DNA of 64,000 bases from Carnobacterium_A sp049673005 (GTDB taxonomy: Bacteria > Bacillota > Bacilli > Lactobacillales > Carnobacteriaceae), in contig NZ_JBATXB010000017.1 of the NCBI RefSeq assembly GCF_049673005.1, positions 4,870-68,869 on the forward strand, read 5' to 3'. The position numbers and the translations under genes were made by a program. Below, piece by piece: positions 44,792-54,586 of this stretch (its first letter is position 1; every line of letters starts with the position of its first letter). Below the pieces are notes generated by a model. It was not told the DNA's origin. It worked only from the letters and a program-made list of their open reading frames with translations, and did not search any database.

Positions 44792-46900
44792 ATGAATGTA
44801 AAAGATCTAGTTAAAAAAATAAATTATTATTTTAAAAAAATATGGATAAAGTCAAAACCGTACGTTATAGCATTTCACATTAAATTTAAACGAATTTGGA
44901 AGAAATTACATGCAACGAAAATAGTTATTCTTATGCTCTTGTTGATTTCATTATTTAGTAGTGGTTATCTACTGTATCTAGCTAAAACGTCTAATGTTTC
45001 AACACTAAAAGCCGGACTCGAACAAACAACGACCGTTTATGATATCGATGGAGATGAAGCAGGCACACTCTATTCTCAAAAAGGCTCATTCATCTCACTC
45101 GACGAGATTTCACCTTCTATTCAAGCAACAGTAATTTCAACCGAGGATAAACGATTTTATGATCATAATGGATTTGATATTATCGGTATTGCTCGTTCAG
45201 CAGTAGGTTTTGTTGCTAATGGTGGAGAGATAAGTGGTGGTGGGAGTACAATTAGCCAGCAGTTAGCGAAAAATGCTTATTTAACATTAGATCAAACCCT
45301 AATAAGGAAATTAAAAGAGCTATTTCTAGCGATTGAAATTGAAAAGCAGTATACAAAAAATGAAATATTAGAAATGTATCTAAATAAGGCTTATTTTGGG
45401 AATGGAGTTTGGGGAGTAGAAGATGCTTCTCATAAATACTTTGGGAAAAATGCTAGTGATGTTTCTCTAACGGAAGCAGCTACAATTGCAGGAATGTTAA
45501 AGGCACCGACTACGTATAATCCTTTGGACAATCTAGAAAATTCACTCTCAAGAAGAAATGTTGTTTTAGATTTATTAATCAAAAATAATGGTATATCAAA
45601 GGAAATAGGCGAAGCAGCAAAGAGTGAATCTCTTCAGTTAAGAGATGATTATCAGCAAACTAATGGGTATCAGTATCCGTATTATTTTGATGCAGTTATT
45701 GAAGAAGCAATAAATAAATATGGTTTAGATGAAGAAGAATTACTAAATAAAGGGTATAAAATATATACTTCATTGGATCAAAACTACCAATCAAGAATGG
45801 ATCGAACGTATGAGAATGATTGGCTCTTTTCTGACGCTTCAGACGGGACATTGCTACAAAGTGGATCTGTTGCAATGAATCCTAAAACAGGAGGCGTATA
45901 CGCAGTTGTAGGTGGAAGAGGTGAGCATACGTTTAGAGGCTTTAACCGTGCAACACAGATTAAGCGTCAACCCGGTTCCATTATGAAACCACTAGCAGTT
46001 TATACTCCAGCTTTGGAGTCAGGCTATGATATTGATTCAACATTAAAAGATGAGAAAAAATCTTATGGATCAGATGACTATACACCGGAAAATTATGATT
46101 TCAACTATTTAGGAGAAGTTCCGATGTATCAAGCTTTGGCCCAAAGTTTAAATGCTCCTGCAGTTTGGCTTTTAGATCAAATAGGTCTAGAAAAAGGAAT
46201 AAAAAAAGTAGAAAAATTTGGTATCCCAGTTCAAGAGGAAGATAAATATCTTGGATTAGCTCTTGGAGGTACTACAGGTGGAGTGTCGCCACTCCAAATG
46301 GCAAGTGCATATACGGTGTTTTCGAATGCAGGATTACGAAGTGAAGGGTTCTTTATTACTAAAATTGTTGACGCTACTGGCGCAGTAATTGTCGATAATA
46401 CTGAACAAAAAACTAAAAAAGTTACTTCACCAGAAATAGCAGATAAAATGACAAGTATGCTCATGGGTGTATTTACTAACGGTACAGCTAGTAATAATGC
46501 TCCTGATGGGTATGAAATTGCTGGGAAAACTGGTAGTACGGAGGTATCCTTCAACGATTCAGGAGGAACAACAGACCAGTGGACAGTTGGTTATACTCCA
46601 GATATAGTTGTTGCTACTTGGATTGGTTTTGATGAGACAGATGGAAACCACTATATGGAAACAGGTAGTTCGACGGGTGTAGGTCCGTTATTTAAACTTC
46701 AAATGCAAAACATACTACCTAAAACACCTCAAACGGCTTTTGGTACGACAAGTGCAGAAACGATTGTAGGTTCAAAAGAAGAGAATAGTTCTTCTCAATG
46801 GAAAGAAACTATTTATCAAATGGGCGAACAATTCAAAGAAGGTATCGACCAATTGAAAGATAGAACAGGATCTCTAATTGAGCGATTTAAAAATCGATAG
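44792..46900 (+). CDS. Class A penicillin-binding protein (PBP1A family)
   Basis: This 702-residue bifunctional enzyme polymerises glycan and cross-links peptides outside the membrane. A basic cytoplasmic tail of about 50 residues precedes one membrane anchor (about 47-68). The GT51 transglycosylase has the catalytic glutamate in STEDKRFYDH and the motif GGGSTISQQLAKN. The transpeptidase has SxxK with S396 in QPGSIMKP, the SLN motif in LAQSLNAPAVW and KTG in IAGKTGST. Length suggests a Pbp2a/PbpF-like paralogue; which one cannot be settled without comparison. It is monocistronic, followed by a promoter for yheA. Confidence 0.94.
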   Translation: MNVKDLVKKINYYFKKIWIKSKPYVIAFHIKFKRIWKKLHATKIVILMLLLISLFSSGYLLYLAKTSNVSTLKAGLEQTTTVYDIDGDEAGTLYSQKGSFISLDEISPSIQATVISTEDKRFYDHNGFDIIGIARSAVGFVANGGEISGGGSTISQQLAKNAYLTLDQTLIRKLKELFLAIEIEKQYTKNEILEMYLNKAYFGNGVWGVEDASHKYFGKNASDVSLTEAATIAGMLKAPTTYNPLDNLENSLSRRNVVLDLLIKNNGISKEIGEAAKSESLQLRDDYQQTNGYQYPYYFDAVIEEAINKYGLDEEELLNKGYKIYTSLDQNYQSRMDRTYENDWLFSDASDGTLLQSGSVAMNPKTGGVYAVVGGRGEHTFRGFNRATQIKRQPGSIMKPLAVYTPALESGYDIDSTLKDEKKSYGSDDYTPENYDFNYLGEVPMYQALAQSLNAPAVWLLDQIGLEKGIKKVEKFGIPVQEEDKYLGLALGGTTGGVSPLQMASAYTVFSNAGLRSEGFFITKIVDATGAVIVDNTEQKTKKVTSPEIADKMTSMLMGVFTNGTASNNAPDGYEIAGKTGSTEVSFNDSGGTTDQWTVGYTPDIVVATWIGFDETDGNHYMETGSSTGVGPLFKLQMQNILPKTPQTAFGTTSAETIVGSKEENSSSQWKETIYQMGEQFKEGIDQLKDRTGSLIERFKNR

Positions 46901-46927
46901 CAAAAATACTAGTACTGAATGAGAATG

Positions 46928-46957
46928 TTGGAAAAAGAAACTGAGTAATGGTATAGT
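46928..46957 (+). promoter_or_regulatory. yheA promoter
   Basis: TTGGAA and TATAGT are 18 bp apart, and the -10 is extended by TG. Confidence 0.65.
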
Positions 46958-46998
46958 ATAACGGTCAAGAAAAAAACATCAGGAGAGTGATTTGGATT

Positions 46999-47340
46999 AT
47001 GAACAACATTTATGATACAGCAAACAAACTTGAACAAGAATTAAGAGAAACAGAAGTCTATTTAGATTTGAAATCTGCTTTTTCAAATGTAAAAGAAGAC
47101 TCTGAAGCAAATGAAGTTTTTCAAAAATTTCAAGAAATACAAATGAAATTACAACAAAAACAAATGTCCGGTGAAGAAATTGCAGAAGAAGAAATTCAAG
47201 AAGCTCAAGAAATGGCTTTAAAATCGGGCGAGAATAACTTGATTAAGGAATTAATGGAAGCTGAACAAAAACTAAGTACATTAATTGATGATTTAAATCG
47301 TATTATTATGAAACCTGTACAAGATATTTATCAGGGTTAA
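46999..47340 (+). CDS. yheA: YlbF/YmcA-superfamily protein YheA (UPF0342)
   Basis: This all-helical cytoplasmic protein of about 113 residues opens NNIYDTANKLEQELRET and is rich in glutamate and lysine, like the YlbF/YmcA group. YlbF and YmcA act with YaaT to tune RNase Y; YheA itself has no settled role. ATG 46999 fits the family start, though AGGAG is 13 bases away; GTG 46987 is nearly on top of that site. The gene lies next to yhaO-yhaN-yhaM as in B. subtilis. Confidence 0.83.
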   Translation: MNNIYDTANKLEQELRETEVYLDLKSAFSNVKEDSEANEVFQKFQEIQMKLQQKQMSGEEIAEEEIQEAQEMALKSGENNLIKELMEAEQKLSTLIDDLNRIIMKPVQDIYQG

Positions 47341-47346
47341 TGGTAT

Positions 47347-47392
47347 AAAAAAGAGTTCACTAAGTTAGTTAAGAGTGGTGAACTCTTTTTTT
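47347..47392 (+). terminator. Terminator after yheA
   Basis: AAAGAGTTCAC pairs with GTGAACTCTTT around a long loop, followed by T residues. Confidence 0.85.
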
Positions 47393-47459
47393 GTTCAACA
47401 ATCGGAACATACGTGCCCGTTTCGAGTTTTTATTTTACCCAAAGGAAGGATGACTAGTG

Positions 47460-48701
47460 ATGGTTCAATTTATTCATAGTGCTGACTTACATTTAGATAG
47501 TCCATTTATTGGATTAAAGTCAATGCCAGAGTTTATTTGGCAAGCAATTTACCGTTCTACATTTGATGCACTATCAAAATTAGTAGATATAGCAATTGAA
47601 AAAGAAGTTGATTTTGTGTGCTTAGTCGGGGACATCTATGATAGTGATGACCGTAGTGTGAAGGCACAAGCATTTTTTAGAAATGAAATGGAAAGATTAA
47701 AGAATAAAAATATACCAGTTTACTTAACTCATGGTAACCATGATTACATAGGAAACCAAGGACTACATCTAGATATGCCAGAAAATGTTATTATTTTTGG
47801 GGAAAACCCAGAAACATATTGGTTAACCACAAAACAAGATGAAAAAATTGCGTTAACGGGATTTAGTTATACGAAACGTTGGATAACAGAAAGAAAAATT
47901 AGTGATTTTCCAAAAAAATTAAGACAAGCTGATTACCATATAGGGTTGCTACACGGTTTTTCAGAGGGTTTAGAATCTGAGCACGGAAAGTATGCACCAT
48001 TTACCTTAATGGAATTGAAAAGCAAACAATACAATTACTGGGCCTTAGGCCATATCCATAAGCGACAACATCTAAATATGCATCCACCGATTGTCTATCC
48101 AGGTAATACTCAAGGGAGAAATAGTAAAGAAACAGGTCCAAAAGGATGCGAGCTTGTAACAATTACAGATACAAAAGAGCAAATTGACTTTCACTCGACT
48201 GCAGCTATTCGGTGGGAAAAAATTAATTTATCTATTAAAGGAGTAGTGAACCTTGATACAATCTATACAACTATCCAGGAACAAATTCTAAGTAAAAAAA
48301 ACACAGAATATAGTCTATTTATTTCAGTTACTTTAAAAGACACTGAGATGTTATTGGAAGGTGTTAGGAAAAAAATTATCCAAGGTGAGTTGTTAGAAGC
48401 ATTGCAACAAGTTGCAAAAGAAGATTATTTTGTATGGGTTTATCAAATTGAGTTTGCAACTGTGAATATAGAAAATGAACAATACTTGCAGCTATTTCCT
48501 GAAGAATGGCAAAAAGCACTTGTAGAAGTAGAGGAAGAGATTAACTTTAATGAACTTACAAATTCTTTTTTTGACTATACAGAAATATCCTATCTTCTTA
48601 GCTCAAGAGATTCATCTTATAGACAGAAGATAATAGAACGCGCAAAAAACCAAGTTAAATCTTTGTTGACGATTGAAGGAAGTGATGAAATTGAAAATTA
48701 A
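47460..48701 (+). CDS. yhaO: SbcD/Mre11-like DNA exonuclease YhaO
   Basis: This 413-residue calcineurin-type nuclease has metal-binding motifs HSADLHLDSPF, VGDIYDSDD, THGNHDY and YWALGHIHKRQ in the Mre11/SbcD order. A C-terminal helical capping region (about 290-413) probably contacts the partner ATPase. ATG 47460 or the adjacent GTG 47457 can be the start after AAGGAAGG. It overlaps yhaN by about 11 bp. The pair resembles SbcD-SbcC but is a separate family; role in DNA end processing is by homology. Confidence 0.9.
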   Translation: MVQFIHSADLHLDSPFIGLKSMPEFIWQAIYRSTFDALSKLVDIAIEKEVDFVCLVGDIYDSDDRSVKAQAFFRNEMERLKNKNIPVYLTHGNHDYIGNQGLHLDMPENVIIFGENPETYWLTTKQDEKIALTGFSYTKRWITERKISDFPKKLRQADYHIGLLHGFSEGLESEHGKYAPFTLMELKSKQYNYWALGHIHKRQHLNMHPPIVYPGNTQGRNSKETGPKGCELVTITDTKEQIDFHSTAAIRWEKINLSIKGVVNLDTIYTTIQEQILSKKNTEYSLFISVTLKDTEMLLEGVRKKIIQGELLEALQQVAKEDYFVWVYQIEFATVNIENEQYLQLFPEEWQKALVEVEEEINFNELTNSFFDYTEISYLLSSRDSSYRQKIIERAKNQVKSLLTIEGSDEIEN

Positions 48702-51543
48702 ATCAATAGAAGTTTATGGTTTTGGTAAGTGGGTGGATAAAAGAATAGATAATATTGGACAAATGCAACTGTTCTACGGGGACAACGAAGCAGGAAAAAC
48801 AACTTTAATGGCCTTTATTCATAGTATACTTTTTGGTTTTCCTACAAAACAAAGTTCGGATTTACGCTATGAACCTAAGACTAGCAGTAAATATGGTGGT
48901 AAGTTACGAATTGAAGATGATCTTTATGGAGAAGTTAGTATTGAGAGAGTAAAGGGAAAAGCTAACGGAAAAGTGATCGTTACATTATCAAATGGAGAAA
49001 CAGGATCAGATAAACTTTTAGAAAAAATTGTTTATGGTATTGATAAGACGACTTATCAAGCTTTATTCTCATTCGATCTTTTTGGACTACAAAAAATCCA
49101 AAGAATGAATAGAGTTAAATTAAATCGTTATTTTTTAAGTGTAGGTAGTTTAGGAAATGAGCATCTTTTAAAATTAGCTGATAAGTTTCAAATGGAAGCT
49201 GGAAAGCTTTATAAGCAAACAGGTCGAGTACCAGAAATAAATCAAAAAATTAGAGAAGTAGAAAATAAAAGACAGCAAGTTCGTATCGCTAAAGGAAAAA
49301 ATGATGAATACACACAGATTTATACCGAAAAAGAACAATATGAATATGAAATAAAAAAAATTAAATCAAAAAGAACTAAAAACGAAACCAACTTAGAACA
49401 ATTAAGTCGTCTTGCTGCTAATTGGAACCATTTTTCAGAAATAATAGGTATTCAAGAAGAAATAAAGAAAAAAAATATCAAGGAAATGCCAGAAGATGGA
49501 CTATTTCAGCTCAATCACCTAAATAACTTAATTGAGCAATTAAGAATCACAATGATACAAGAAAAAGAACGATCTAAACAAGCTATGGAAAAAAGTCATC
49601 TCACTAAAGCACAGTTATTATTTATAGAACGGAAAAAGGATATTCAAAGAATTATTTCTTCAATAGATACAACTAAATCAATTCTTCAAGAGAAAGATTT
49701 TCTTGAACGAGAAGTAATAAAAGAACAAGAACATGTGGTACGGAATAAACTTCAATTAGGATTATCCATTGAACAACATGTACCAGTACGCCCCACAACT
49801 AGTCAAAAAAATGATTATCAAAAATTAAATCAAGCTAGTATAGAAATAGAAGAAAAGCTTAAGGAAGTAGTAGAAAAACAAAGCTTTAACCGCTATCAGA
49901 GAGAGTCTATATCTGAACAAATAGATAAAATTGAACCTAATATATGGAAAAATCAACTCTATCAAAAAATGGAGAAAGAATATAAGAATGAAGAAAAATC
50001 ACAATATTCGAGAAATGAATTTTTATTAAATAAAGAAAAACTATCTAGAGAAAAAAATAAACAGATAAAAATAAGTTTAATTGGAATAACTGGACTATTA
50101 CTTTCCATTAGTGGCTTTATAAGTAGAGGGCTGCTCGGAAATATACTTGGTTTATTAGGAATAATGGTATTTTTAACAGCTAGTATAATCTTTTTTAAAA
50201 GGAAACCAAAAAAACAATTGAATGAGATTAGCGATAAAACAACAATTACCTATGCTGACTATATTAAACAAGTAGAATTGCGGAAGCAATGGCGTATTCA
50301 GCTAGCTGAATATGATCAAATAATAATAAAATCAAAAAAACTACAAGAAAATATAGTGGAGTGTACAAATAAAAAAAATACTGTGTTAAACGAATTAAAC
50401 CAAATTTTAGTAAATAACGGATACCCTGAAAATATGAAGATTGAAGATTTAACAAAACATGAGGATATTTTTGAATCTTTACGCGAAAGAGTACAAGCAG
50501 TTGAAGAAAAAGAAGAACTGCTTAAGAAACTATCTAATCAATTACTGCAATGGAGAGAACAGGTACTATTTCTTGAATCCGTAGTCTTAGTTAATTGGGA
50601 AGATTTATCCTCAGTAGTGTCAGGTATTGTTAAGTTTTATCAAGAGTCTTTAAGTGAAGAGCAAAATTTTAGAAGTATACAAAAAGAAGAAGAAATACGA
50701 CAAGAAAAAATGAAAAAAATGGTTCAAGAACAAAGAAAATTTGAAAAGCAAAGAATAATATTATTTGATTCTGTTGAAGTAAAAAGCGAAGAGGAATTCC
50801 GCGAAAAATTTATTTTTTTTGATGAGTGGAAACGAAAAAAAGCACGTTTAAAGTTATTAGAGCAACAAGTTTCTGAAGATATTAGTTTGTTAGAAGAATT
50901 TCGTGATCAAGAGGATTTGTTGGAACAAATAAAAAATATAAAACTGTCTATGGAACTTCATAAAGTAAATGAAGAAAAACTAATGAATAAAAGAATAAAA
51001 AATGAAATGGCGTTAAAAGAACTAGAAAAAGGGGGAGCCTATTCTGTTTTATTACAGGAATACGCTAACTTAAAAAGTGAACTACAAGAATTAGTAGACA
51101 GATGGAGTACACACAAAGTTGCAGCTGAATTAATTGAGCGCGCAATGACTCATGCTCGAAAAAATCGATTTCCTGAAACAATTAAAGACACATCTGACTT
51201 TTTTAAGCTATTAACTAAAGAAAGATATACACAAGTCTTGATAAAGGAAGAAAAAATAGAGGTTCAAAGAAGTGATGGCTTACTTTTTGAAGCCTCAGAA
51301 CTTTCACAAGGTACTGCTGAGCAGTTGTACGTTGCATTAAGATTTGCTTTTGTTAAAAATGCTAATGACATTGTAAAGTTACCGATTATGATTGATGATG
51401 GTTTTGTAAATTTCGATCAATCACGTAGAATGCAAATGATAGAACTAGTCAAACAGATGAGTGAAACAACTCAAATATTCTATTTCACATTTGATCAACA
51501 ATCCTTAACTAAATTTCGAAAAGAACAGATAGAAATGTTATAA
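48691..51543 (+). CDS. yhaN: SbcC/Rad50-like ATPase YhaN with internal membrane segments
   Basis: This SMC-like ATPase of about 951 residues has an N-terminal half site with Walker A GDNEAGKTT near residues 29-37 and a C-terminal half with signature ELSQGTAEQLY and Walker B LPIMIDDGFVNFD. Long coiled coils lie between. At the middle, about residues 460-505, two hydrophobic segments (LIGITGLLLSISGFI and LGNILGLLGIMVFLTASIIFF) replace a zinc hook, suggesting that the coiled-coil apex is in the membrane. TTG 48691 is preferred by ribosome-site spacing and the N-terminus KIKSIEVYGFGKW. It is translationally coupled to yhaO. Confidence 0.9.
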   Translation: MKIKSIEVYGFGKWVDKRIDNIGQMQLFYGDNEAGKTTLMAFIHSILFGFPTKQSSDLRYEPKTSSKYGGKLRIEDDLYGEVSIERVKGKANGKVIVTLSNGETGSDKLLEKIVYGIDKTTYQALFSFDLFGLQKIQRMNRVKLNRYFLSVGSLGNEHLLKLADKFQMEAGKLYKQTGRVPEINQKIREVENKRQQVRIAKGKNDEYTQIYTEKEQYEYEIKKIKSKRTKNETNLEQLSRLAANWNHFSEIIGIQEEIKKKNIKEMPEDGLFQLNHLNNLIEQLRITMIQEKERSKQAMEKSHLTKAQLLFIERKKDIQRIISSIDTTKSILQEKDFLEREVIKEQEHVVRNKLQLGLSIEQHVPVRPTTSQKNDYQKLNQASIEIEEKLKEVVEKQSFNRYQRESISEQIDKIEPNIWKNQLYQKMEKEYKNEEKSQYSRNEFLLNKEKLSREKNKQIKISLIGITGLLLSISGFISRGLLGNILGLLGIMVFLTASIIFFKRKPKKQLNEISDKTTITYADYIKQVELRKQWRIQLAEYDQIIIKSKKLQENIVECTNKKNTVLNELNQILVNNGYPENMKIEDLTKHEDIFESLRERVQAVEEKEELLKKLSNQLLQWREQVLFLESVVLVNWEDLSSVVSGIVKFYQESLSEEQNFRSIQKEEEIRQEKMKKMVQEQRKFEKQRIILFDSVEVKSEEEFREKFIFFDEWKRKKARLKLLEQQVSEDISLLEEFRDQEDLLEQIKNIKLSMELHKVNEEKLMNKRIKNEMALKELEKGGAYSVLLQEYANLKSELQELVDRWSTHKVAAELIERAMTHARKNRFPETIKDTSDFFKLLTKERYTQVLIKEEKIEVQRSDGLLFEASELSQGTAEQLYVALRFAFVKNANDIVKLPIMIDDGFVNFDQSRRMQMIELVKQMSETTQIFYFTFDQQSLTKFRKEQIEML

Positions 51544-51575
51544 TAAATGTAGTTAAGAAAGAGCGGGGGAGTATA

Positions 51576-52547
51576 ATGGAGAAAAAATTATTTGAATATA
51601 GTGTAGATGAAGCTTTTGAACTATACTTATTAATTAAATCCGCAGACGTTCGTGTAGCGAAAAATGGTAAGAAATTTATTGCCTTTACGTTTCAAGATAC
51701 AAGCGGACAAATGGATGGGAAATTTTGGGACGCTTCAGAGGATGAAATTGCTTCATTAACCGCCGGGAAAGTAGTAAGTATTTCTGGCAAAAGAGAGCTA
51801 TATCAAGGGAATCCTCAAATAAAAATATTTAAATTAAGAACAACAAAAAATGGAGAACCAGAAAGTCCTGAACTATTTATTGAGCGAGCACCTCTAAAAA
51901 AAGAAACGATGATGGAAGAATTAAATGAAATTCTTTTTGAAATTACAAACGCCAACATGAATAGAATTGTTCGCCATTTATTAAATCATTATCAAAAAGA
52001 TTTCTTTCAATATCCAGCAGCTAAAAGATTTCACCATGCTTTTGTAGGGGGGTTAGCCTACCACACAATATCAATGTTAAGAATAGCTAAAACAGTTGCT
52101 GATCAGTATGAAGAAATTAATAAACCATTGTTGTATTCAGGAATCATATTGCATGATTTGGGGAAAGTTATCGAACTTTCCGGACCTATCTCAACAGAAT
52201 ATACATTAGAAGGAAATTTGTTAGGTCATATTGTTATTGTTGACGAACTTATAACTAAAGCGTGTCAATCATTAAAGATAGATGATAAAAATGAGGATGT
52301 TTTATTATTAAAACATATGGTTTTATCGCATCATGGAAGATTAGACTATGGCTCACCTGTACAACCTAAATTGAAAGAGTCAGAAATTCTATTTATGATA
52401 GATAATCTAGATGCAACAATTACCATGCTAAATAGTAGTTTAAGCAGAACAGAACCTGGAGAGTTTACGGAACGTATATTTGGATTAGATAACCGTATTT
52501 TTTATAAGCCTCTAGGTAAGGATAATGAAAAAATAGAAGAAGAGTAA
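51576..52547 (+). CDS. yhaM: 3'-5' exoribonuclease YhaM
   Basis: This 323-residue nuclease has an N-terminal OB fold (about 15-95, IAFTFQDTSGQMDGKFWD) and an HD domain with HHAFVGGLAYHT, LHDLGKV and SHHGRLDYG. In B. subtilis YhaM is a Mn-dependent 3'-5' exonuclease on RNA and single-stranded DNA, and in streptococci it trims mRNA 3' ends. GGGGGAG precedes the ATG. It follows yhaN by 32 bp as the last gene of the unit. Confidence 0.94.
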   Translation: MEKKLFEYSVDEAFELYLLIKSADVRVAKNGKKFIAFTFQDTSGQMDGKFWDASEDEIASLTAGKVVSISGKRELYQGNPQIKIFKLRTTKNGEPESPELFIERAPLKKETMMEELNEILFEITNANMNRIVRHLLNHYQKDFFQYPAAKRFHHAFVGGLAYHTISMLRIAKTVADQYEEINKPLLYSGIILHDLGKVIELSGPISTEYTLEGNLLGHIVIVDELITKACQSLKIDDKNEDVLLLKHMVLSHHGRLDYGSPVQPKLKESEILFMIDNLDATITMLNSSLSRTEPGEFTERIFGLDNRIFYKPLGKDNEKIEEE

Positions 52548-52555
52548 AGAATAAA

Positions 52556-52598
52556 AAAAAAGACGTTGTTTTTCTAATAAAAGAAAAACAACGTTTTT
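52556..52598. terminator. Bidirectional terminator between yhaM and prsA
   Basis: GACGTTGTTTTTCT is closely repeated inverted around a short loop with flanking A and T tracts. Confidence 0.87.
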
Positions 52599-52646
52599 AA
52601 TTATTTCATGACAATAGACCTAATAGCTAAAGCATAAAACTGGCTA

Positions 52647-53570
52647 TTATTTAGCACTTTCCGTATCAGCTGCAGAAGATTCCTTTTCTGAACTCTTTTC
52701 AGAAGATTCAGGTTGTTTTAAATAGCTATCCATAGCAGTTGATAAATCTTCATCGTTAATAGTTACATTTGCATCTTGTATTATTTTAGAAAGAATAGAT
52801 TGAACTGCAGCACTGTCTGCTAGTTTGTCTTGTAACAACTGTGCTTCAATTGTTTTAGTTTCTTCTTTTAACGTGCCTTTTTTAGATTTTTTATCCATTC
52901 TAATAATGTGGTAACCATATTCAGATTTTACAGGTTCAGTAGTAAGTTCGCCTTCTTTTAACTTACCAGCCGCTTCTTCAAATTCTGGAACCATCTCTCC
53001 AGTTGTAAAAGTCAATTCTCCGCCTTTTTCAGCAGTATTTGTATCTGTAGAGTTTTCTTTTGCAAGAGTAGCAAAATCAGCACCATCATTTAGTTCAGTA
53101 ATTAATTCTTTTGCTTTTGCTTCATCCTCAACGAGAATATGCGAAACAGTCATTGGAGGAGTGTAGGCTTCATAGGCTGTTTTTATTTCTTCATCACTAA
53201 ATTTAGAATTTTCTTTAACAGCTTCTTCAATCAAAAGATTTAATTGGATAGTATCTTTATAAGAAGCGTCTGTAAAGCCAGAAGAAGAGAGAACATTCTT
53301 AAAGACATCCGCTCCACCATAAGATTCTTCCTGTTTTTTATACTCTGCAGTTACTTTTTTATCGGTAACAGTTTCACCATATTTTTCATTTAAAACGTCT
53401 TTAATTATTAATTGTTGAAGTGTAGTAGACCCAACATTTGTTTTCATTGCTTCGTAAAGTTCATCTTGAGAAATTTTACCTGCAGTAGAGGATGCAACGG
53501 TATTATCTGCACAACCTGCAATAGTTAATCCTGCTAAAATTGTTACGGTAGTTAATATTATTTTTTTCAT
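52647..53570 (-). CDS. prsA: PrsA foldase lipoprotein (peptidyl-prolyl isomerase)
   Basis: This protein of about 307 residues helps secreted proteins and penicillin-binding proteins fold outside the membrane. The signal peptide ends in the lipobox IAGC. The parvulin domain covers about 125-225 (TVSHILVEDEAKAKELI, GELTFTTGEMVPEFEEA, TEYGYHIIRMDK-like end), flanked by N- and C-terminal chaperone regions. The serine- and glutamate-rich tail (EKSSEKESSAADTES) is low complexity. The ATG giving MKKIILTT is preferred by family custom; an in-frame ATG 15 bases upstream adds CQLE and both have weak ribosome sites. Confidence 0.93.
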   Translation of the reverse strand: MKKIILTTVTILAGLTIAGCADNTVASSTAGKISQDELYEAMKTNVGSTTLQQLIIKDVLNEKYGETVTDKKVTAEYKKQEESYGGADVFKNVLSSSGFTDASYKDTIQLNLLIEEAVKENSKFSDEEIKTAYEAYTPPMTVSHILVEDEAKAKELITELNDGADFATLAKENSTDTNTAEKGGELTFTTGEMVPEFEEAAGKLKEGELTTEPVKSEYGYHIIRMDKKSKKGTLKEETKTIEAQLLQDKLADSAAVQSILSKIIQDANVTINDEDLSTAMDSYLKQPESSEKSSEKESSAADTESAK

Positions 53571-53631
53571 TTCTAATTGACACATCCATTTCTTTTAATT
53601 TAGATCTTTATCGTTCCCAATCACAAGTACT

Positions 53632-53640
53632 AATATACCA
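53632..53640 (-). promoter_or_regulatory. Extended -10 promoter of prsA
   Basis: On the minus strand TGGTATATT lies about 60 bases before the prsA start. Confidence 0.55.
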
Positions 53641-53740
53641 CATTCATATAAATAAAAAAAACAAAATCGGATAATACTAAATAAAGTCTATTAAAAATCA
53701 CAAAAAAATCATATCTTTAAAAGCGATAGAATAATCCTGG

Positions 53741-53777
53741 AAAAACCACAACTTAATATAGACTGTTGTGGTTTTTA
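53741..53777 (-). terminator. Terminator after the hit-ytxH unit
   Basis: AAAAACCACAAC pairs with GTTGTGGTTTTT (12 bp) around a 12-base loop. Confidence 0.82.
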
Positions 53778-53801
53778 GACTTCATATTTAATTTATAGTT
53801 A

Positions 53802-54155
53802 TTATAAAGATAAAGTTTCTTGCCCTAGACTCTCTACATCTTTAGAGAGTTTATCAGCTTGTTCTTGAACTCTTCTCATACGTGGTTCAATTTGATTTGT
53901 AAATTCTTCTATTGTAGTAGTTACTTCTTGTGTAAACTCATCTGTTAAAGCTTTACCTTCATTAGATAGAGTTGAGAAAGCAGTCTTCAATTCATTTACA
54001 CTATTCGTTACATCATCCACTAAAAGAGTTGTATCATCTATATAATTTAGTAAAAGTTCACGATTTTCCTCTCCTGATCTTGGTGTCTTCAATAAAGTAT
54101 AGATACCACCAGCTAAAGAACCTAAAATAAGACCTTTAAAAAATTCGTTTGCCAT
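53802..54155 (-). CDS. YtxH-domain protein (YhaH-like)
   Basis: This 117-residue protein begins with a short glycine-rich hydrophobic segment (FFKGLILGSLAGGIYTLL) typical of YtxH proteins, then a long amphipathic helical region resembling an apolipoprotein-like coiled coil. It probably sits at the membrane; its function is unknown. GGAGG precedes the ATG. Only two bases separate it from hit, and hit-yhaH is also adjacent in B. subtilis, so the pair is an operon. Confidence 0.85.
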   Translation of the reverse strand: MANEFFKGLILGSLAGGIYTLLKTPRSGEENRELLLNYIDDTTLLVDDVTNSVNELKTAFSTLSNEGKALTDEFTQEVTTTIEEFTNQIEPRMRRVQEQADKLSKDVESLGQETLSL

Positions 54156-54157
54156 AA

Positions 54158-54586
54158 TTATACCTCCATTTTTTCTTTAATTGATGTGACGAGTCTATCT
54201 AATTCATCATCAGTATAGCTAGTTGAGTTATCGCTAAATGTTATTTTAAAATCATCATGTTTAGTGTAGCGAGGAATTAAGTGAAAATGACTATGAAATA
54301 CAGATTGGTAAGCAACTAAACCGTTATTATTTATAATATTCATACCCGTAATAGTCGAATCAGATTGTTTAATTGCTCGTGCAATTTTAGGTATTCTTGA
54401 AAAGACTATTTCAGCTAATTTTTTATCATAGTCAAAAATATCAGCTACATGTTTTTTTGGAAGGACTAATGTATGACCAGGGGTAACTTGGGTTATATCA
54501 AGAAACGCAATGACTTCATCGTCTTCATAAACTGTTCTGCTTGGAATCTCATTGTTAATAATTTTACAAAAAATACACTCTGACAC
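54158..54586 (-). CDS. hit: HIT-family nucleotide-binding hydrolase
   Basis: This 142-residue histidine triad protein has the active motif HSHFHLIPR (HxHxH) near residues 98-106 and the N-terminal CIFCKIINNEIP with a CxxC pair. HIT proteins hydrolyse adenosine phosphoramidates or dinucleoside polyphosphates. The GTG start is preceded by AGAGGG. The gene diverges from ecsA, as in B. subtilis. Confidence 0.94.
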   Translation of the reverse strand: MSECIFCKIINNEIPSRTVYEDDEVIAFLDITQVTPGHTLVLPKKHVADIFDYDKKLAEIVFSRIPKIARAIKQSDSTITGMNIINNNGLVAYQSVFHSHFHLIPRYTKHDDFKITFSDNSTSYTDDELDRLVTSIKEKMEV

